Shown here piece by piece: positions 52,219 to 60,376 of a stretch of 64,000 nt of DNA; the stretch's first letter is position 1, and the number at the start of each line of letters is the position of its first letter. Made by a program: the position numbers and the translations under genes. The stretch lies in NCBI GenBank assembly GCA_002412495.1, contig DHVE01000101.1, forward strand, positions 12,527-76,526. The letters run 5' to 3'. The notes beneath the pieces are model-generated. The model did not search any database. It saw only the letters and a list, made by a program, of their open reading frames with translations, and was not told where the DNA came from. This stretch comes from Betaproteobacteria bacterium UBA5216 (lineage in GTDB: Bacteria; Pseudomonadota; Gammaproteobacteria; Burkholderiales; SG8-41).

Positions 52219-53085
52219 ATGTGGACGAAAAGGTGGATGCGGCGGTTGGGATTTTGGTTGACGGCGGCGACGCTGTCCGCAGCCGGTGCGCAGGCGCAGA
52301 TCAAAGAAGCGGATCGTACCGGCGGCCCGTATGTACCCACGCCGCAAGTGGTGGTGGATCAAATGCTGCGGTTTGGCAACATCGGTGAAAAAGATTATGT
52401 GATGGATCTGGGGTCGGGCGACGGGGTGATCGTGTTGACGGCCGCGCATCGATTGAAGGCCAGCGGCATGGGGATCGAAATCGATCCTGAACTGGTGCAG
52501 CGCTCGAATGCCTCCGCCAAAAAACTGGGCATCACCGACCGCGCCACGTTTCAGGCACAAGACGTGTTCAAAGCGGATCTGTCGCGCGCCACGGTCGTTA
52601 CGCTTTATTTGTTACCGGGCATGATGATGAATCTGCGAAACAAGATTTACAACGAGTTGCGTCCCGGCGCGCGCGTGGTGTCGCACGATTATCACTTCGG
52701 CGATTGGGAAGCGGATGACCGCTTCACGTTTGATGTGCCTGAAAAAGAGCCAATCAACGGCGTGCCGAGCGCCACACTGTATTTGTGGACCATTCCCGCA
52801 AAAGTTTCGGGGCGCTGGCAGATCAAGGTGGACGGCGTGGAAGCCGCCAGGGACATCGAACTCACGCAGGTTTTTCACAAAATCAATGGCACTTTGCTGA
52901 ATGCGGCGGGAAGCGGCTTGTCCGATGTTCGGGTAAAAGGCGAGGACATTACGTTTTCGATCTGGAACGGCGGCGCGCGGCACCACTATCGCGGCAAAGT
53001 GAAGGACAACACCATGGGCGGCATGGTGAATCTGAACGGTAAGGACGCGCGGTGGCAGGCAGTCAAGGCAGCGGCGCAAAAGTAA
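52219..53085 (+). CDS. Exported class I methyltransferase-like protein, copy 1
   Basis: 288 aa. Signal peptide cut near AGAQAQ. The core: YVPTPQVVVDQMLRFGNIGE, SAM motif I MDLGSGDGVIVLTAA, acidic loop GIEIDPELV, a DVFKADLSRATVV block, YLLPGMMMNLRNKIYNEL, and PGARVVSHDYHFGDW. About 90 C-terminal residues form a separate beta-rich domain (GTLLNAAGSGLSDVRVKGED, YRGKVKDNTMGGMVNLNGK). The core pattern is that of FAM173-type protein-lysine methyltransferases, but export makes SAM supply puzzling; it could bind another ligand. This copy is split from the six-gene array by the kinase and a reverse gene. Confidence 0.78.
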   Translation: MWTKRWMRRLGFWLTAATLSAAGAQAQIKEADRTGGPYVPTPQVVVDQMLRFGNIGEKDYVMDLGSGDGVIVLTAAHRLKASGMGIEIDPELVQRSNASAKKLGITDRATFQAQDVFKADLSRATVVTLYLLPGMMMNLRNKIYNELRPGARVVSHDYHFGDWEADDRFTFDVPEKEPINGVPSATLYLWTIPAKVSGRWQIKVDGVEAARDIELTQVFHKINGTLLNAAGSGLSDVRVKGEDITFSIWNGGARHHYRGKVKDNTMGGMVNLNGKDARWQAVKAAAQK

Positions 53086-53146
53086 TGGAGATCAGGTGGC
53101 ACGAGATGCGGGTTGACGCAATATACATCGCACATTGCGAGGCGTC

Positions 53147-54877
53147 GTGCCGACGCTAGTAACCCGGAAGCGGAACAGGGCCGCCAAGGCTGGCAAGGCC
53201 ACCAAGGCTACCAAGGCTACCAAGGCTACCAAAGCTACGAAGGTCGCCAAGGTAACCAAGGCTACCAAGCAGGCCAAGCCGCGCAAGGTGATCGCGTCCA
53301 CCAAATCCGCCAGGGCCGCCAAGGCCACGGATGTTCATCGCAACCTGTTGCCGGCCGCCTTTGATCAGGCCGCGGTGGGCATGGCGCTGCGCGATCTACA
53401 GGGTAATTGGGTGCGCGTGAATCAAAAGTTATGTGACATGCTGGGCTATAAGGCGGCCGAATTTCGCGCGCTCAAGGTGAGCGACATTACCCCAGCGGGG
53501 GAACGGCGCGAATCCACGGCGTTCAACGAGCGTATGTTGCAAGGCGATACCACGCCGTATTCCCGGGAAAAGCGTTACCTGCGCAAGAACGGTACCACGC
53601 TGGATGCGGTGGTGAGCATCAGTCCCGTATTGAACGCGCAGGGCAAATCGCGGTATTTGCTGGCGGTGGTGCAGGATATATCGGATCGCAAGCGCGCCTA
53701 TGAAGCCGTGCGGGCAAGCGATGCGCGATTTCGCGCGGCGTTCGAGCAGGCGGCGGTCGGCATGGCGATACGCGGCATGGACCGGCGCTTTATCCGCGTG
53801 AACCGCAAGCTGTGCGAGTTCCTCGGTTATACCGAGGCGGAATTGCTCAACATGACGTCTCTGGATGTGACGCCTCCCGAAGATCGCGATGACGGTCTGG
53901 AACATCAGGCGCGTATCGGTGATGGCACCATTGATCAGTATTCGCGGGAAAAACGCTATCAGCGCAAGGACGGAAAAATCGTCTGGGCCGACGTGGCGTT
54001 TACCGTGGTGCGCGATTTCGCCGGCAAGCCCGATCATCTGGTGGTGATGATGCAGGACATCACCGATCGCAAGTCCGCGGAACTGGAGTTGGTCCGTTAT
54101 CGTGAAAATCTGGAAGCGCTGGTGCGCGCACGCACGATGGAATTCGAGCACGCCAAGGAAGCCGCCGAAAACGCCAACCGCGCGAAGTCGGTGTTTCTAT
54201 CCACCATCAGCCACGAATTACGCACGCCGCTTAATTCGATACTGGGATTTGCACAACTGATGAAGGAAGACACGCAGCATCCGGTGGAGCCTTCGCACCG
54301 TGAGTGGCTCGATCAAGTGGTGAATTCAGGTGAGCACTTGTTGCACCTGATCGAAGGGGTGCTCGATCTTAGCCGTATCGATTCGGGCCGGCTGGATGTG
54401 AACCGTGAATCCATCCCGGTGCGCGAAACCGTGCGCGCCGTGATGGATATCGTGGCGCCGCGCGCGCGCGAGCAGGGTGTGGTTCTGGCGCCGCTGGAGA
54501 GCGAAGCGCATGTGAATTATGTCCTGGCTGATCCAGCCCGGCTGAAACAGGTGCTGACGAATCTATTGTCCAATGCGATTAAATTCAATCGATCGGGCGG
54601 CGCGGTCCGCGTGCGAATTCTGCGGCAGGCCGAGCAACGGGTGGTGATTCGCATATCGGACACGGGCATGGGCATGACCGCGGCGCAATGCGAAGTACTT
54701 TTCACGCCCTTTACGCGGCACATCCCGCAAGGCAGTGTAATTGAAGGCGCCGGCGTGGGACTGGCGCTGACCAAAAGCCTGATGGAATTGATGGGCGGCA
54801 CGATCACCGTGGAGAGCACCCCCGGCGAGGGCAGCACATTCACCATCGAGTTGCAGGAAGCGGCGCGCAACACGTAG
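53147..54877 (+). CDS. Soluble PAS-PAS sensor histidine kinase with a lysine-rich tail
   Basis: 576 aa from the GTG preceded by GAGG; a TTG 12 nt earlier is possible. Residues 1-65 are a Lys/Ala/Thr repeat like histone H1 or AlgP tails. Two PAS domains follow (both with FDQAAVGMA/FEQAAVGMA and S-R-E-K-R-Y blocks), each ending in a PAC motif (VQDISDRK, MQDITDRK), then a coiled coil and HisKA with His356 in STISHELRTPLNSI. The HATPase has N box NLLSNAIKF, DTGMGM and GAGVGLALTKSL. No membrane segments, so it senses an internal signal; no response regulator is adjacent. Confidence 0.88.
   Translation: MPTLVTRKRNRAAKAGKATKATKATKATKATKVAKVTKATKQAKPRKVIASTKSARAAKATDVHRNLLPAAFDQAAVGMALRDLQGNWVRVNQKLCDMLGYKAAEFRALKVSDITPAGERRESTAFNERMLQGDTTPYSREKRYLRKNGTTLDAVVSISPVLNAQGKSRYLLAVVQDISDRKRAYEAVRASDARFRAAFEQAAVGMAIRGMDRRFIRVNRKLCEFLGYTEAELLNMTSLDVTPPEDRDDGLEHQARIGDGTIDQYSREKRYQRKDGKIVWADVAFTVVRDFAGKPDHLVVMMQDITDRKSAELELVRYRENLEALVRARTMEFEHAKEAAENANRAKSVFLSTISHELRTPLNSILGFAQLMKEDTQHPVEPSHREWLDQVVNSGEHLLHLIEGVLDLSRIDSGRLDVNRESIPVRETVRAVMDIVAPRAREQGVVLAPLESEAHVNYVLADPARLKQVLTNLLSNAIKFNRSGGAVRVRILRQAEQRVVIRISDTGMGMTAAQCEVLFTPFTRHIPQGSVIEGAGVGLALTKSLMELMGGTITVESTPGEGSTFTIELQEAARNT
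53182..53278 (+). repeat. In-frame 9-nt minisatellite in the kinase tail
   Basis: Units close to AAGGCTACC (Lys-Ala-Thr) are repeated about nine times, the central copies identical. Being multiples of three, gains or losses would change tail length without a frameshift. The other frame yields a collagen-like Gly-Tyr-Gln pattern that is only a by-product. Confidence 0.8.
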
Positions 54878-54966
54878 TCGCTGCACGGATAAAACACAGA
54901 CAATACCAGTAATACGGCGGTCGGCGACGTGCGTTAGCGCTGGTCGGTCGGCGCGCTCGTTTCAGT

Positions 54967-56571
54967 TCAGTTCAGCAAGAACGCTGGCGGCGTATTGCCC
55001 ACTACGGTCTGACGATAAATTTGCTGCGCATAGGCAAGGTCGAGCGCCGCGCGGTTGCGCGCGTCTGTGATGATTTTTCCCCCGGCGAACAACGCCGGCG
55101 TCAATGCCATGGGCGTGCTCAACATATCCCACAACGGCGTTTCATGGCGCGTTGGCATGTCGTCCATGGTGACGCGCGTGGTGGCCGGCAAGGGCATGGC
55201 GCTGGCGACAATGAAACTGTTGGTATGCGTGGCGCCGATGGAGGCGGGCCGGTAAATCGCCAGATGCGGTAATTCAGCGCGCAGCGTGGTGAGTAAATGG
55301 GCGTAACTGACCGGGTTTTCGAGATCGGCAAAGGTGTTAAACACCGCGATGCCACGTTCGCCGATGCAGCGCCGCAAATCGCGAAAAAAATCACGGGTAA
55401 TCAGATAGTCGGGCGTGCCGTCGCCGTGAAACAGATCAACGATCGCGAGGTCGTAAGCGTGCGGACAACGCTGTACGAAGGTGCGCGCGTCGGTGTGATG
55501 CACCGGGGTCTTTTTCTCGTCGAGGCCAAAAAAGCGATGCGCCGCCTGTAATGAGGCGGAATCGATTTCGACGATTTCGGTGGGCACGCCACGCGCGGCA
55601 AGCCGCGCCGGCGTCATGCCCGCGCCGAGACCGAGCGCCAGCGCACTGCGCGCATTGGGCTGATACGACATCGCCAGTGCTTCCAGCGCGTAGGTGTAAA
55701 ACGAACGCGAACGCCCGCTCGATTCCACCGAGTTTTGCGTCAAGCCATCCTGAAAGTAAATGCGCCAGTAGCGGCCATCGGCATCTGGCTCGTGCTTGAG
55801 GATTTTGACCGTGCCGAACAGGGAACGCAGTTCGGCTTCGACATGCCATTGCTTGTCGAGGTGCGCAATGGGGCCCTTGCGCCCGGTGTAGGCGTCGGCC
55901 TGCCACAGCAGCAGTATCGATGCCGCCAGCGCCAGCCCTCCGGTAGCGCTGATGATGCCGCGCCGTTTTAATTCCGCGGGCGGACGCACCACCAGCGCGA
56001 GACTCAGCAACGACAGCACGGCGGCGATGATCAACAGGGAATCGAAATTGCTGACGAAGGGGATCAATCCGAAGGCGGTGACCAGCACGCCGGCAACCGA
56101 ACCCAGCGTGCTGATGAAAAACACGTGTCCCGCGCCGCCATCCCCCCCTTCACGAGCCTGACGTGCGCGCAATGCAACAATGGCCACCAGCAGCGGATTC
56201 ATCGCCGAAGCCGCCACCAGCGGTATGCCAAGCAGCAGCAGACAGGCGATAAACGCGCCGCCGATAAGGCTCCAGGTGGCGAGCGGCACGAACACAAACG
56301 GGTAAACGAGACAGGCGCCCACCATGCCGGCGGCGGCAACGGCCGGCATCAGCGCATACGCTTCGATCAGCGCGGCGGGCGCGGCGTGCCGCGTGTTTGC
56401 GTAGCGGCCGCCGAACGCATAGCCCGCTGCGAGGGCGATCAAGGTGATCGACAGGATGCCGGTCCAGATATAGAGGCTTACGCCGAAGTAAGGCGTCATA
56501 ACGCGCGACGCGAGTAATTCCAGCGCGAGTATGGCCGCGCCGGAAATGAAGATGACGGTTTGCAGCAGCAT
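54967..56571 (-). CDS. Membrane spermidine-synthase-like protein
   Basis: 534 aa. Seven or eight transmembrane helices in the first 260 residues (starting MLLQTVIFISGAAILALELL), then a cytosolic polyamine-synthase-like domain: ALALGLGAGMTPARLAARGV, EIVEIDSASLQAAHRFFGL, HHTDARTFVQRCPHAYDLAIVD and LFHGDGTPDYLI, where Asp of the final block corresponds to the aminopropyl-transfer region. Fused forms like this are common, but their substrate is unsettled. The start is set at the first membrane helix; in-frame codons upstream overlap the opposite gene region. It lies on the reverse strand inside the methyltransferase cluster. Confidence 0.83.
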   Translation of the reverse strand: MLLQTVIFISGAAILALELLASRVMTPYFGVSLYIWTGILSITLIALAAGYAFGGRYANTRHAAPAALIEAYALMPAVAAAGMVGACLVYPFVFVPLATWSLIGGAFIACLLLLGIPLVAASAMNPLLVAIVALRARQAREGGDGGAGHVFFISTLGSVAGVLVTAFGLIPFVSNFDSLLIIAAVLSLLSLALVVRPPAELKRRGIISATGGLALAASILLLWQADAYTGRKGPIAHLDKQWHVEAELRSLFGTVKILKHEPDADGRYWRIYFQDGLTQNSVESSGRSRSFYTYALEALAMSYQPNARSALALGLGAGMTPARLAARGVPTEIVEIDSASLQAAHRFFGLDEKKTPVHHTDARTFVQRCPHAYDLAIVDLFHGDGTPDYLITRDFFRDLRRCIGERGIAVFNTFADLENPVSYAHLLTTLRAELPHLAIYRPASIGATHTNSFIVASAMPLPATTRVTMDDMPTRHETPLWDMLSTPMALTPALFAGGKIITDARNRAALDLAYAQQIYRQTVVGNTPPAFLLN

Positions 56572-56631
56572 GGGGTAATTGAGTGAGGTGCCGGCGGCGG
56601 GGTTGGCGATGAGTGTCGTTCGGCGGTCGGG

Positions 56632-56637
56632 TATAAT
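56632..56637 (+). promoter_or_regulatory. Possible -10 element before the methyltransferase array
   Basis: TATAAT on the plus strand in the 226-bp gap between the reverse membrane gene and copy 2; no -35 of quality was found at 16-18 bp. If used, the leader to the copy 2 start would be about 155 nt. Confidence 0.35.
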
Positions 56638-56797
56638 CCGCGTCCGTGAATCTACCATAGCCGCGACGCGGCAGCCGAACCGGACTGAACCGTGCCGATT
56701 CCCGTGGGCGCGAAAAACGCGCATGCGGCTGGTGCCGGGAGCGGCCGGACGTCCGGCTGTGTCGGAACCGTATTCGCATCTGGAAGGAGCCATCATT

Positions 56798-57718
56798 GTG
56801 TTGCGCATGATTCCGCGTGTGTTCGGCGCCTGCCGCAGGGTTGGTCTGTGCGCCGTGCTGCTGGTGCTTTGCGCGGGGGCCGCGCGGGCGCAGGAGCCGC
56901 GCGTGCCGTATGTGCCGACGCCTCGCGAGGTGGTCGATCGCATGTTGCAAATGGCCAAAGTCACCGCCAATGATTACCTGATCGATCTGGGATCGGGCGA
57001 TGGGCGTATCGTGGTGACAGCGGCGAGCAAACTGGGCACGCGCGGATTCGGCGTGGATATTAATCCGGTGCGTGTGACCGAGGCGCTTGAGAATGCCCAG
57101 AAAGCGGGGGTGACCGACAAGGTGGCGTTTTACCAGCGCGATCTGTTCCAGACGGATTTGTCGCAGGCAACGGTGATCACCATGTACCTGTTGCCCCGCG
57201 TGAACATGGAATTGCGGCCGAAGTTGCTGGATTTGAAGCCCGGGACGCGCATCGTATCGCACGATTTTTCCATGGATGACTGGAAACCCGATGCGTCGGT
57301 GCGCCTCGATGTGAAAGAAAAATACGGCAATGCCGGCGGCCAGAGCGATGTGTTCCTGTGGGTGGTGCCGGCGAAGGTAGCAGGGAACTGGCGCTGGGAA
57401 TTACCGGGCGGCGGCAAGGACGCCAAACCGCTGGTTTACGAGGTCGTGCTGAGTCAAACGTTTCAGGCGGTGTCCGGCAGCGCGACCATCGGGGGCCGGA
57501 TGGCGGCCTTGCAGAATATCAGGCTTACCGGCGGTGAAATGCAGTTTACGATCACGGCTGATCTGGGCGCCGGTCCGGTGAAGCAGGAATTCAAGGGCAC
57601 CGTGGAGGGCGACGCGGTCAGCGGAAGCGCGATGTTTTCCGGCGCGCGAGCGCAAGGCCGATATGAATGGAATGCGATTCGCGCGGCGCCCGCGCAACAA
57701 CCGATAACAACAAGGTGA
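56798..57718 (+). CDS. Exported class I methyltransferase-like protein, copy 2
   Basis: 306 aa from a GTG that has AAGGAG at 8 nt; an ATG 9 nt later (MIPRVFG) is the alternative. Signal peptide ends AGAARAQ. YVPTPREVVDRMLQMAKVTA, IDLGSGDGRIVVTAASKLG, GVDINPVRVTEAL, FQTDLSQATVI and YLLPRVNMELRPKL are intact, then PGTRIVSHDFSMDDWKPD. The C-terminal domain contains GRMAALQNIRLTGGEMQFTI and FKGTVEGDAVSGSAMF. First gene of the six-gene array and 4 nt before copy 3. Confidence 0.82.
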   Translation: MLRMIPRVFGACRRVGLCAVLLVLCAGAARAQEPRVPYVPTPREVVDRMLQMAKVTANDYLIDLGSGDGRIVVTAASKLGTRGFGVDINPVRVTEALENAQKAGVTDKVAFYQRDLFQTDLSQATVITMYLLPRVNMELRPKLLDLKPGTRIVSHDFSMDDWKPDASVRLDVKEKYGNAGGQSDVFLWVVPAKVAGNWRWELPGGGKDAKPLVYEVVLSQTFQAVSGSATIGGRMAALQNIRLTGGEMQFTITADLGAGPVKQEFKGTVEGDAVSGSAMFSGARAQGRYEWNAIRAAPAQQPITTR

Positions 57719-57722
57719 ATGA

Positions 57723-58625
57723 ATGCGTACCCTGATTACAAAATGGCTGACGCTGGCCGCGTGTCTGATGGCTCCGGTATGGGCGGTCGCGCAGGATTAT
57801 GGCGATACGCCTTACGTGCAAACGCCGCAGGTGGTGGTCGACAAAATGCTGGAAATGGCCAAGGTGAGCGCCAAGGATTTTCTGATTGATCTGGGCTCCG
57901 GTGATGGACGGCTGATCATTACCGCTGCAAAAAAATACGGCGCGCGCGGATTCGGTGTCGATCTCAACAAGAGTCTGGTGACGCTCGCCAATCGCAACGC
58001 GGCCAAGGCTGGCGTGGCCAATCGCGCGGTGTTTTACGAGCAGGATTTGCACGATACCGACATCACCAAGGCCGACGTGCTGACCATCTATTTGTTGCCC
58101 GAGGTCAACCTGATGGTGCGTTCCCGCATACTTGACCTGAAGCCGGGCACGCGTCTGGTTTCACACGATTACGGCTTCGGCGAGTGGCCGCCGGACGTGG
58201 AAATCGTGATGGACGCGCCGGGCAAACCGGTGGGGCGCGATCAGAAAAGCAAAGTGATGTTCTGGGTGGTGCCGACGCGCGCCGCGGGCAAGTGGGTATG
58301 GACCGGACCGGGCGCCGCGGCGGGACAGTTTTATGAATTGCAACTCGATCAGGCTTTCCAGAAGATTACCGGCACAGTGGGGCTGGCGGGGCGCACCGCA
58401 AAGATCGAAGACGCCGTGCTGACGGGCGAACACATCGCCTTCGCTGTTACGCTGCCGGAAGGCGGCAAACCGGTGCGTTATACGTTCAGTGGCAAGGTGA
58501 TCAACAACGCCATCGCGGGCGAAATGCGCCGCGGCAACGACAAACCGGAAGCATGGAACGCAACGCGCACCGAATTGCGCGAAGCGCGCATGACGGATCT
58601 TAAGCCCGGCGTGATGGCGAGATAA
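57723..58625 (+). CDS. Exported class I methyltransferase-like protein, copy 3
   Basis: 300 aa. Signal peptide cut near WAVAQ-D. YVQTPQVVVDKMLEMAKVSA, IDLGSGDGRLIITAAKKYG and GVDLNKSLVTLANRNAAKAG; then DLHDTDITKADVL, an unusual His in place of Phe/Tyr, YLLPEVNLMVRSRI and PGTRLVSHDYGFGEWPPD. In the C-terminal part, GTVGLAGRTAKIEDAVLTGE and YTFSGKVINNAIAGEM show the shared beta domain; a 20-residue extra tail (REARMTDLKPGVMAR) is specific to this copy. Confidence 0.82.
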   Translation: MRTLITKWLTLAACLMAPVWAVAQDYGDTPYVQTPQVVVDKMLEMAKVSAKDFLIDLGSGDGRLIITAAKKYGARGFGVDLNKSLVTLANRNAAKAGVANRAVFYEQDLHDTDITKADVLTIYLLPEVNLMVRSRILDLKPGTRLVSHDYGFGEWPPDVEIVMDAPGKPVGRDQKSKVMFWVVPTRAAGKWVWTGPGAAAGQFYELQLDQAFQKITGTVGLAGRTAKIEDAVLTGEHIAFAVTLPEGGKPVRYTFSGKVINNAIAGEMRRGNDKPEAWNATRTELREARMTDLKPGVMAR

Positions 58626-58638
58626 CGCGTTGCGCGCG

Positions 58639-59493
58639 ATGGCCTTTTTGCGCGGGTTGGCCTGCGCTTCCGTATGGGCGATGGCTGGCGTGGCAGTCGT
58701 CGTGGATGCCGCCGTCGCGGCGGACGCGGCGGTGCTGGACGTGCCGACGCCGTACATCCCCTCGACGCGAGGCAACGTCGATGAAATGCTGCGCCTTGCG
58801 GGCGTGACACCGCGTGACATTGTGTATGACCTCGGTTCCGGCGATGGCCGTATCGTGATTGCCGCCGCCCGCGATTACGGCGCGCGCGGCGTGGGTATTG
58901 AATTTGATGCGGCATTGGTGAAAGAGAGTTCCGAACAGGCGCGCAAGGCCGGGTTGTCGGAGCGCGTCGAATTTCGCCACAGCGATGTGTTTGCAGCGAA
59001 CCTGAGCGATGCCACCGTGGTGACGATGTATCTGCTGACCTCGCTGGTCAGAAAACTGGAACCCAAGCTGCTCGCGGAACTCAAGCCCGGCACGCGCATC
59101 GTTGCGCACGACTACGGCTTTGCGGAGTGGGAGCCCGATCATAAGGTGCAGATATCCAAGAACTACATGCTGTATATCGTGCCGTCCCGGGTCGCGGGTG
59201 CATGGCGCGTCGAAACACCGATGACGCAGGGCCGTGAATTCGTGCTGGATTTACAGCAGAAATATCAGGTGGTGCGCGGCGGCGTGCGTGTGGCGGGCGG
59301 GTTCCTGCCCGCGTTCGAGGCGCGGTTGTCCGGCGAACGGTTGCGCTTCGTGCTGGTGGAAAATGACGTCAGCTACCGCTTTGAAGGTGAAGTGCGTGGC
59401 GATGTGATGGAAGGCGTGGTACGGTACGGCATCGGCCCGAACCTGAATGAGCAGAAATGGCGCGCGCAGCGTATGGATGTGCCGCGACTGTGA
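58639..59493 (+). CDS. Exported class I methyltransferase-like protein, copy 4 (diverged)
   Basis: 284 aa. The leader is long with repeated Ala/Val (VVVDAAVAADAAV), so the cleavage site is uncertain. This copy departs most from the others: PTPYIPSTRGNVDEMLRLAG replaces the YVPTPQ-VVD pattern, the acidic loop is GIEFDAALV, and YLLTSLVRKLEPKL lacks the usual Pro. Motif I YDLGSGDGRIVIAAARDYG is intact, so SAM-type binding should persist. C-terminal FEGEVRGDVMEGVVRYG is kept. Start chosen at ATG rather than a TTG 9 nt upstream. Confidence 0.78.
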   Translation: MAFLRGLACASVWAMAGVAVVVDAAVAADAAVLDVPTPYIPSTRGNVDEMLRLAGVTPRDIVYDLGSGDGRIVIAAARDYGARGVGIEFDAALVKESSEQARKAGLSERVEFRHSDVFAANLSDATVVTMYLLTSLVRKLEPKLLAELKPGTRIVAHDYGFAEWEPDHKVQISKNYMLYIVPSRVAGAWRVETPMTQGREFVLDLQQKYQVVRGGVRVAGGFLPAFEARLSGERLRFVLVENDVSYRFEGEVRGDVMEGVVRYGIGPNLNEQKWRAQRMDVPRL

Positions 59494-59514
59494 AGCGATT
59501 GCAGCGGTTTAAAC

Positions 59515-59532
59515 ATAACCTATTGTTTTTAA
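59515..59532 (-). repeat. Dispersed 18-bp motif at the copy 5 start codon
   Basis: Plus strand ATAAC-N4-TGTTTTTAA, one mismatch; its last A is the first base of the ATG. It fills most of the 38-bp gap between copies 4 and 5, which otherwise has no Shine-Dalgarno. Confidence 0.6.
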
Positions 59533-60365
59533 TGAAAAAAATAACATTTGCGTGGGCGCTGCTGTGTGCGCTGTGGGGATTGCCCGGTCACGCGCAGTGG
59601 CCCTATGACGTGCCGTTTGTGCCGTCGCCGCAAATCGTGGTCGATGAAATGTTGCGTCTGGCGGAAGTCACCAAGGACGATTTTGTCATTGATCTCGGTT
59701 CGGGTGACGGGCGCATTTTGATTACCGCCGCGCAGAAATTCGGCGCGCGCGGCATCGGCGTCGATCTGGATGAATCGCTGATCGAGCAAAGCGTGGCGAA
59801 CGCGCAGGCGGCGGGCGTCATGGATCAGGTGCAGTTCATCCGGCAGGATTTGTTCAAGACCGATTTGTCGAAGGCGAGCGTAATTACGCTCTACCTGCTG
59901 CCTGGCGTGAACATGCGTTTGCGGCCCGCGCTTCTCGCACTGAAGCCCGGCACGCGCATCGTGGCGCACGATTTCGAACTGGGGGACTGGAAACCCGATG
60001 TGAAGGTCACCATTCGCAAAAACGCGATGCTGTGGATCGTGCCGGCGAACGTGGCCGGCCGCTGGCGGATAAGCGTCGATTTTCCAGAAGGCGAACGCGT
60101 GTTCGATGTCGAAATCCGCCAGCAGTATCAGGAAATCGATGGCGTGGTGCGCATCACCGACGCGATACCCGGCGGCCTCTGGCAGACATCGCTGCGTGGC
60201 GATAAGGTGCGTTTTTCCATCGTCGATAACGCAGTGCGCGAACTCGAAGCGACGATGTACTTCGACGGCGTTGTGCGCGAAGGCGTGATGGAAGGCGAAC
60301 TGCGCAGAGGCGTGGGCGTCACGCAGACACGGCATCGCTGGCGCGCGATCCGCATACCCAAATAA
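59532..60365 (+). CDS. Exported class I methyltransferase-like protein, copy 5
   Basis: 277 aa, the shortest copy. Signal peptide MKKITFAWALLCALWGLPGHAQ. FVPSPQIVVDEMLRLAEVTK, IDLGSGDGRILITAAQKFG, GVDLDESLIEQSVANAQAAG, LFKTDLSKASVI, YLLPGVNMRLRPALLALK, PGTRIVAHDFELGDWKPD. The C-terminal part (FDVEIRQQYQEIDGVVRITD, YFDGVVREGVMEGELRRGV) ends W-R-A-I-R as in the others. Separated from copy 6 by 11 nt with GGAG between. Confidence 0.82.
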   Translation: MKKITFAWALLCALWGLPGHAQWPYDVPFVPSPQIVVDEMLRLAEVTKDDFVIDLGSGDGRILITAAQKFGARGIGVDLDESLIEQSVANAQAAGVMDQVQFIRQDLFKTDLSKASVITLYLLPGVNMRLRPALLALKPGTRIVAHDFELGDWKPDVKVTIRKNAMLWIVPANVAGRWRISVDFPEGERVFDVEIRQQYQEIDGVVRITDAIPGGLWQTSLRGDKVRFSIVDNAVRELEATMYFDGVVREGVMEGELRRGVGVTQTRHRWRAIRIPK

Positions 60366-60376
60366 GGAGTGGCGCC

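Noticed and set aside
53113..53364. Collagen-like Gly-Tyr-Gln repeat frame before the kinase
   Set aside because: It is the alternate reading of the Lys-Ala-Thr minisatellite and ends inside the kinase; the kinase frame has clear PAS and kinase motifs.
54967..56970. Longer 667-codon version of the membrane spermidine-synthase-like gene
   Set aside because: The extra 133 codons have no similarity, are rich in Arg/Thr, and overlap the region and start of the opposite gene; the family begins at the first membrane helix.
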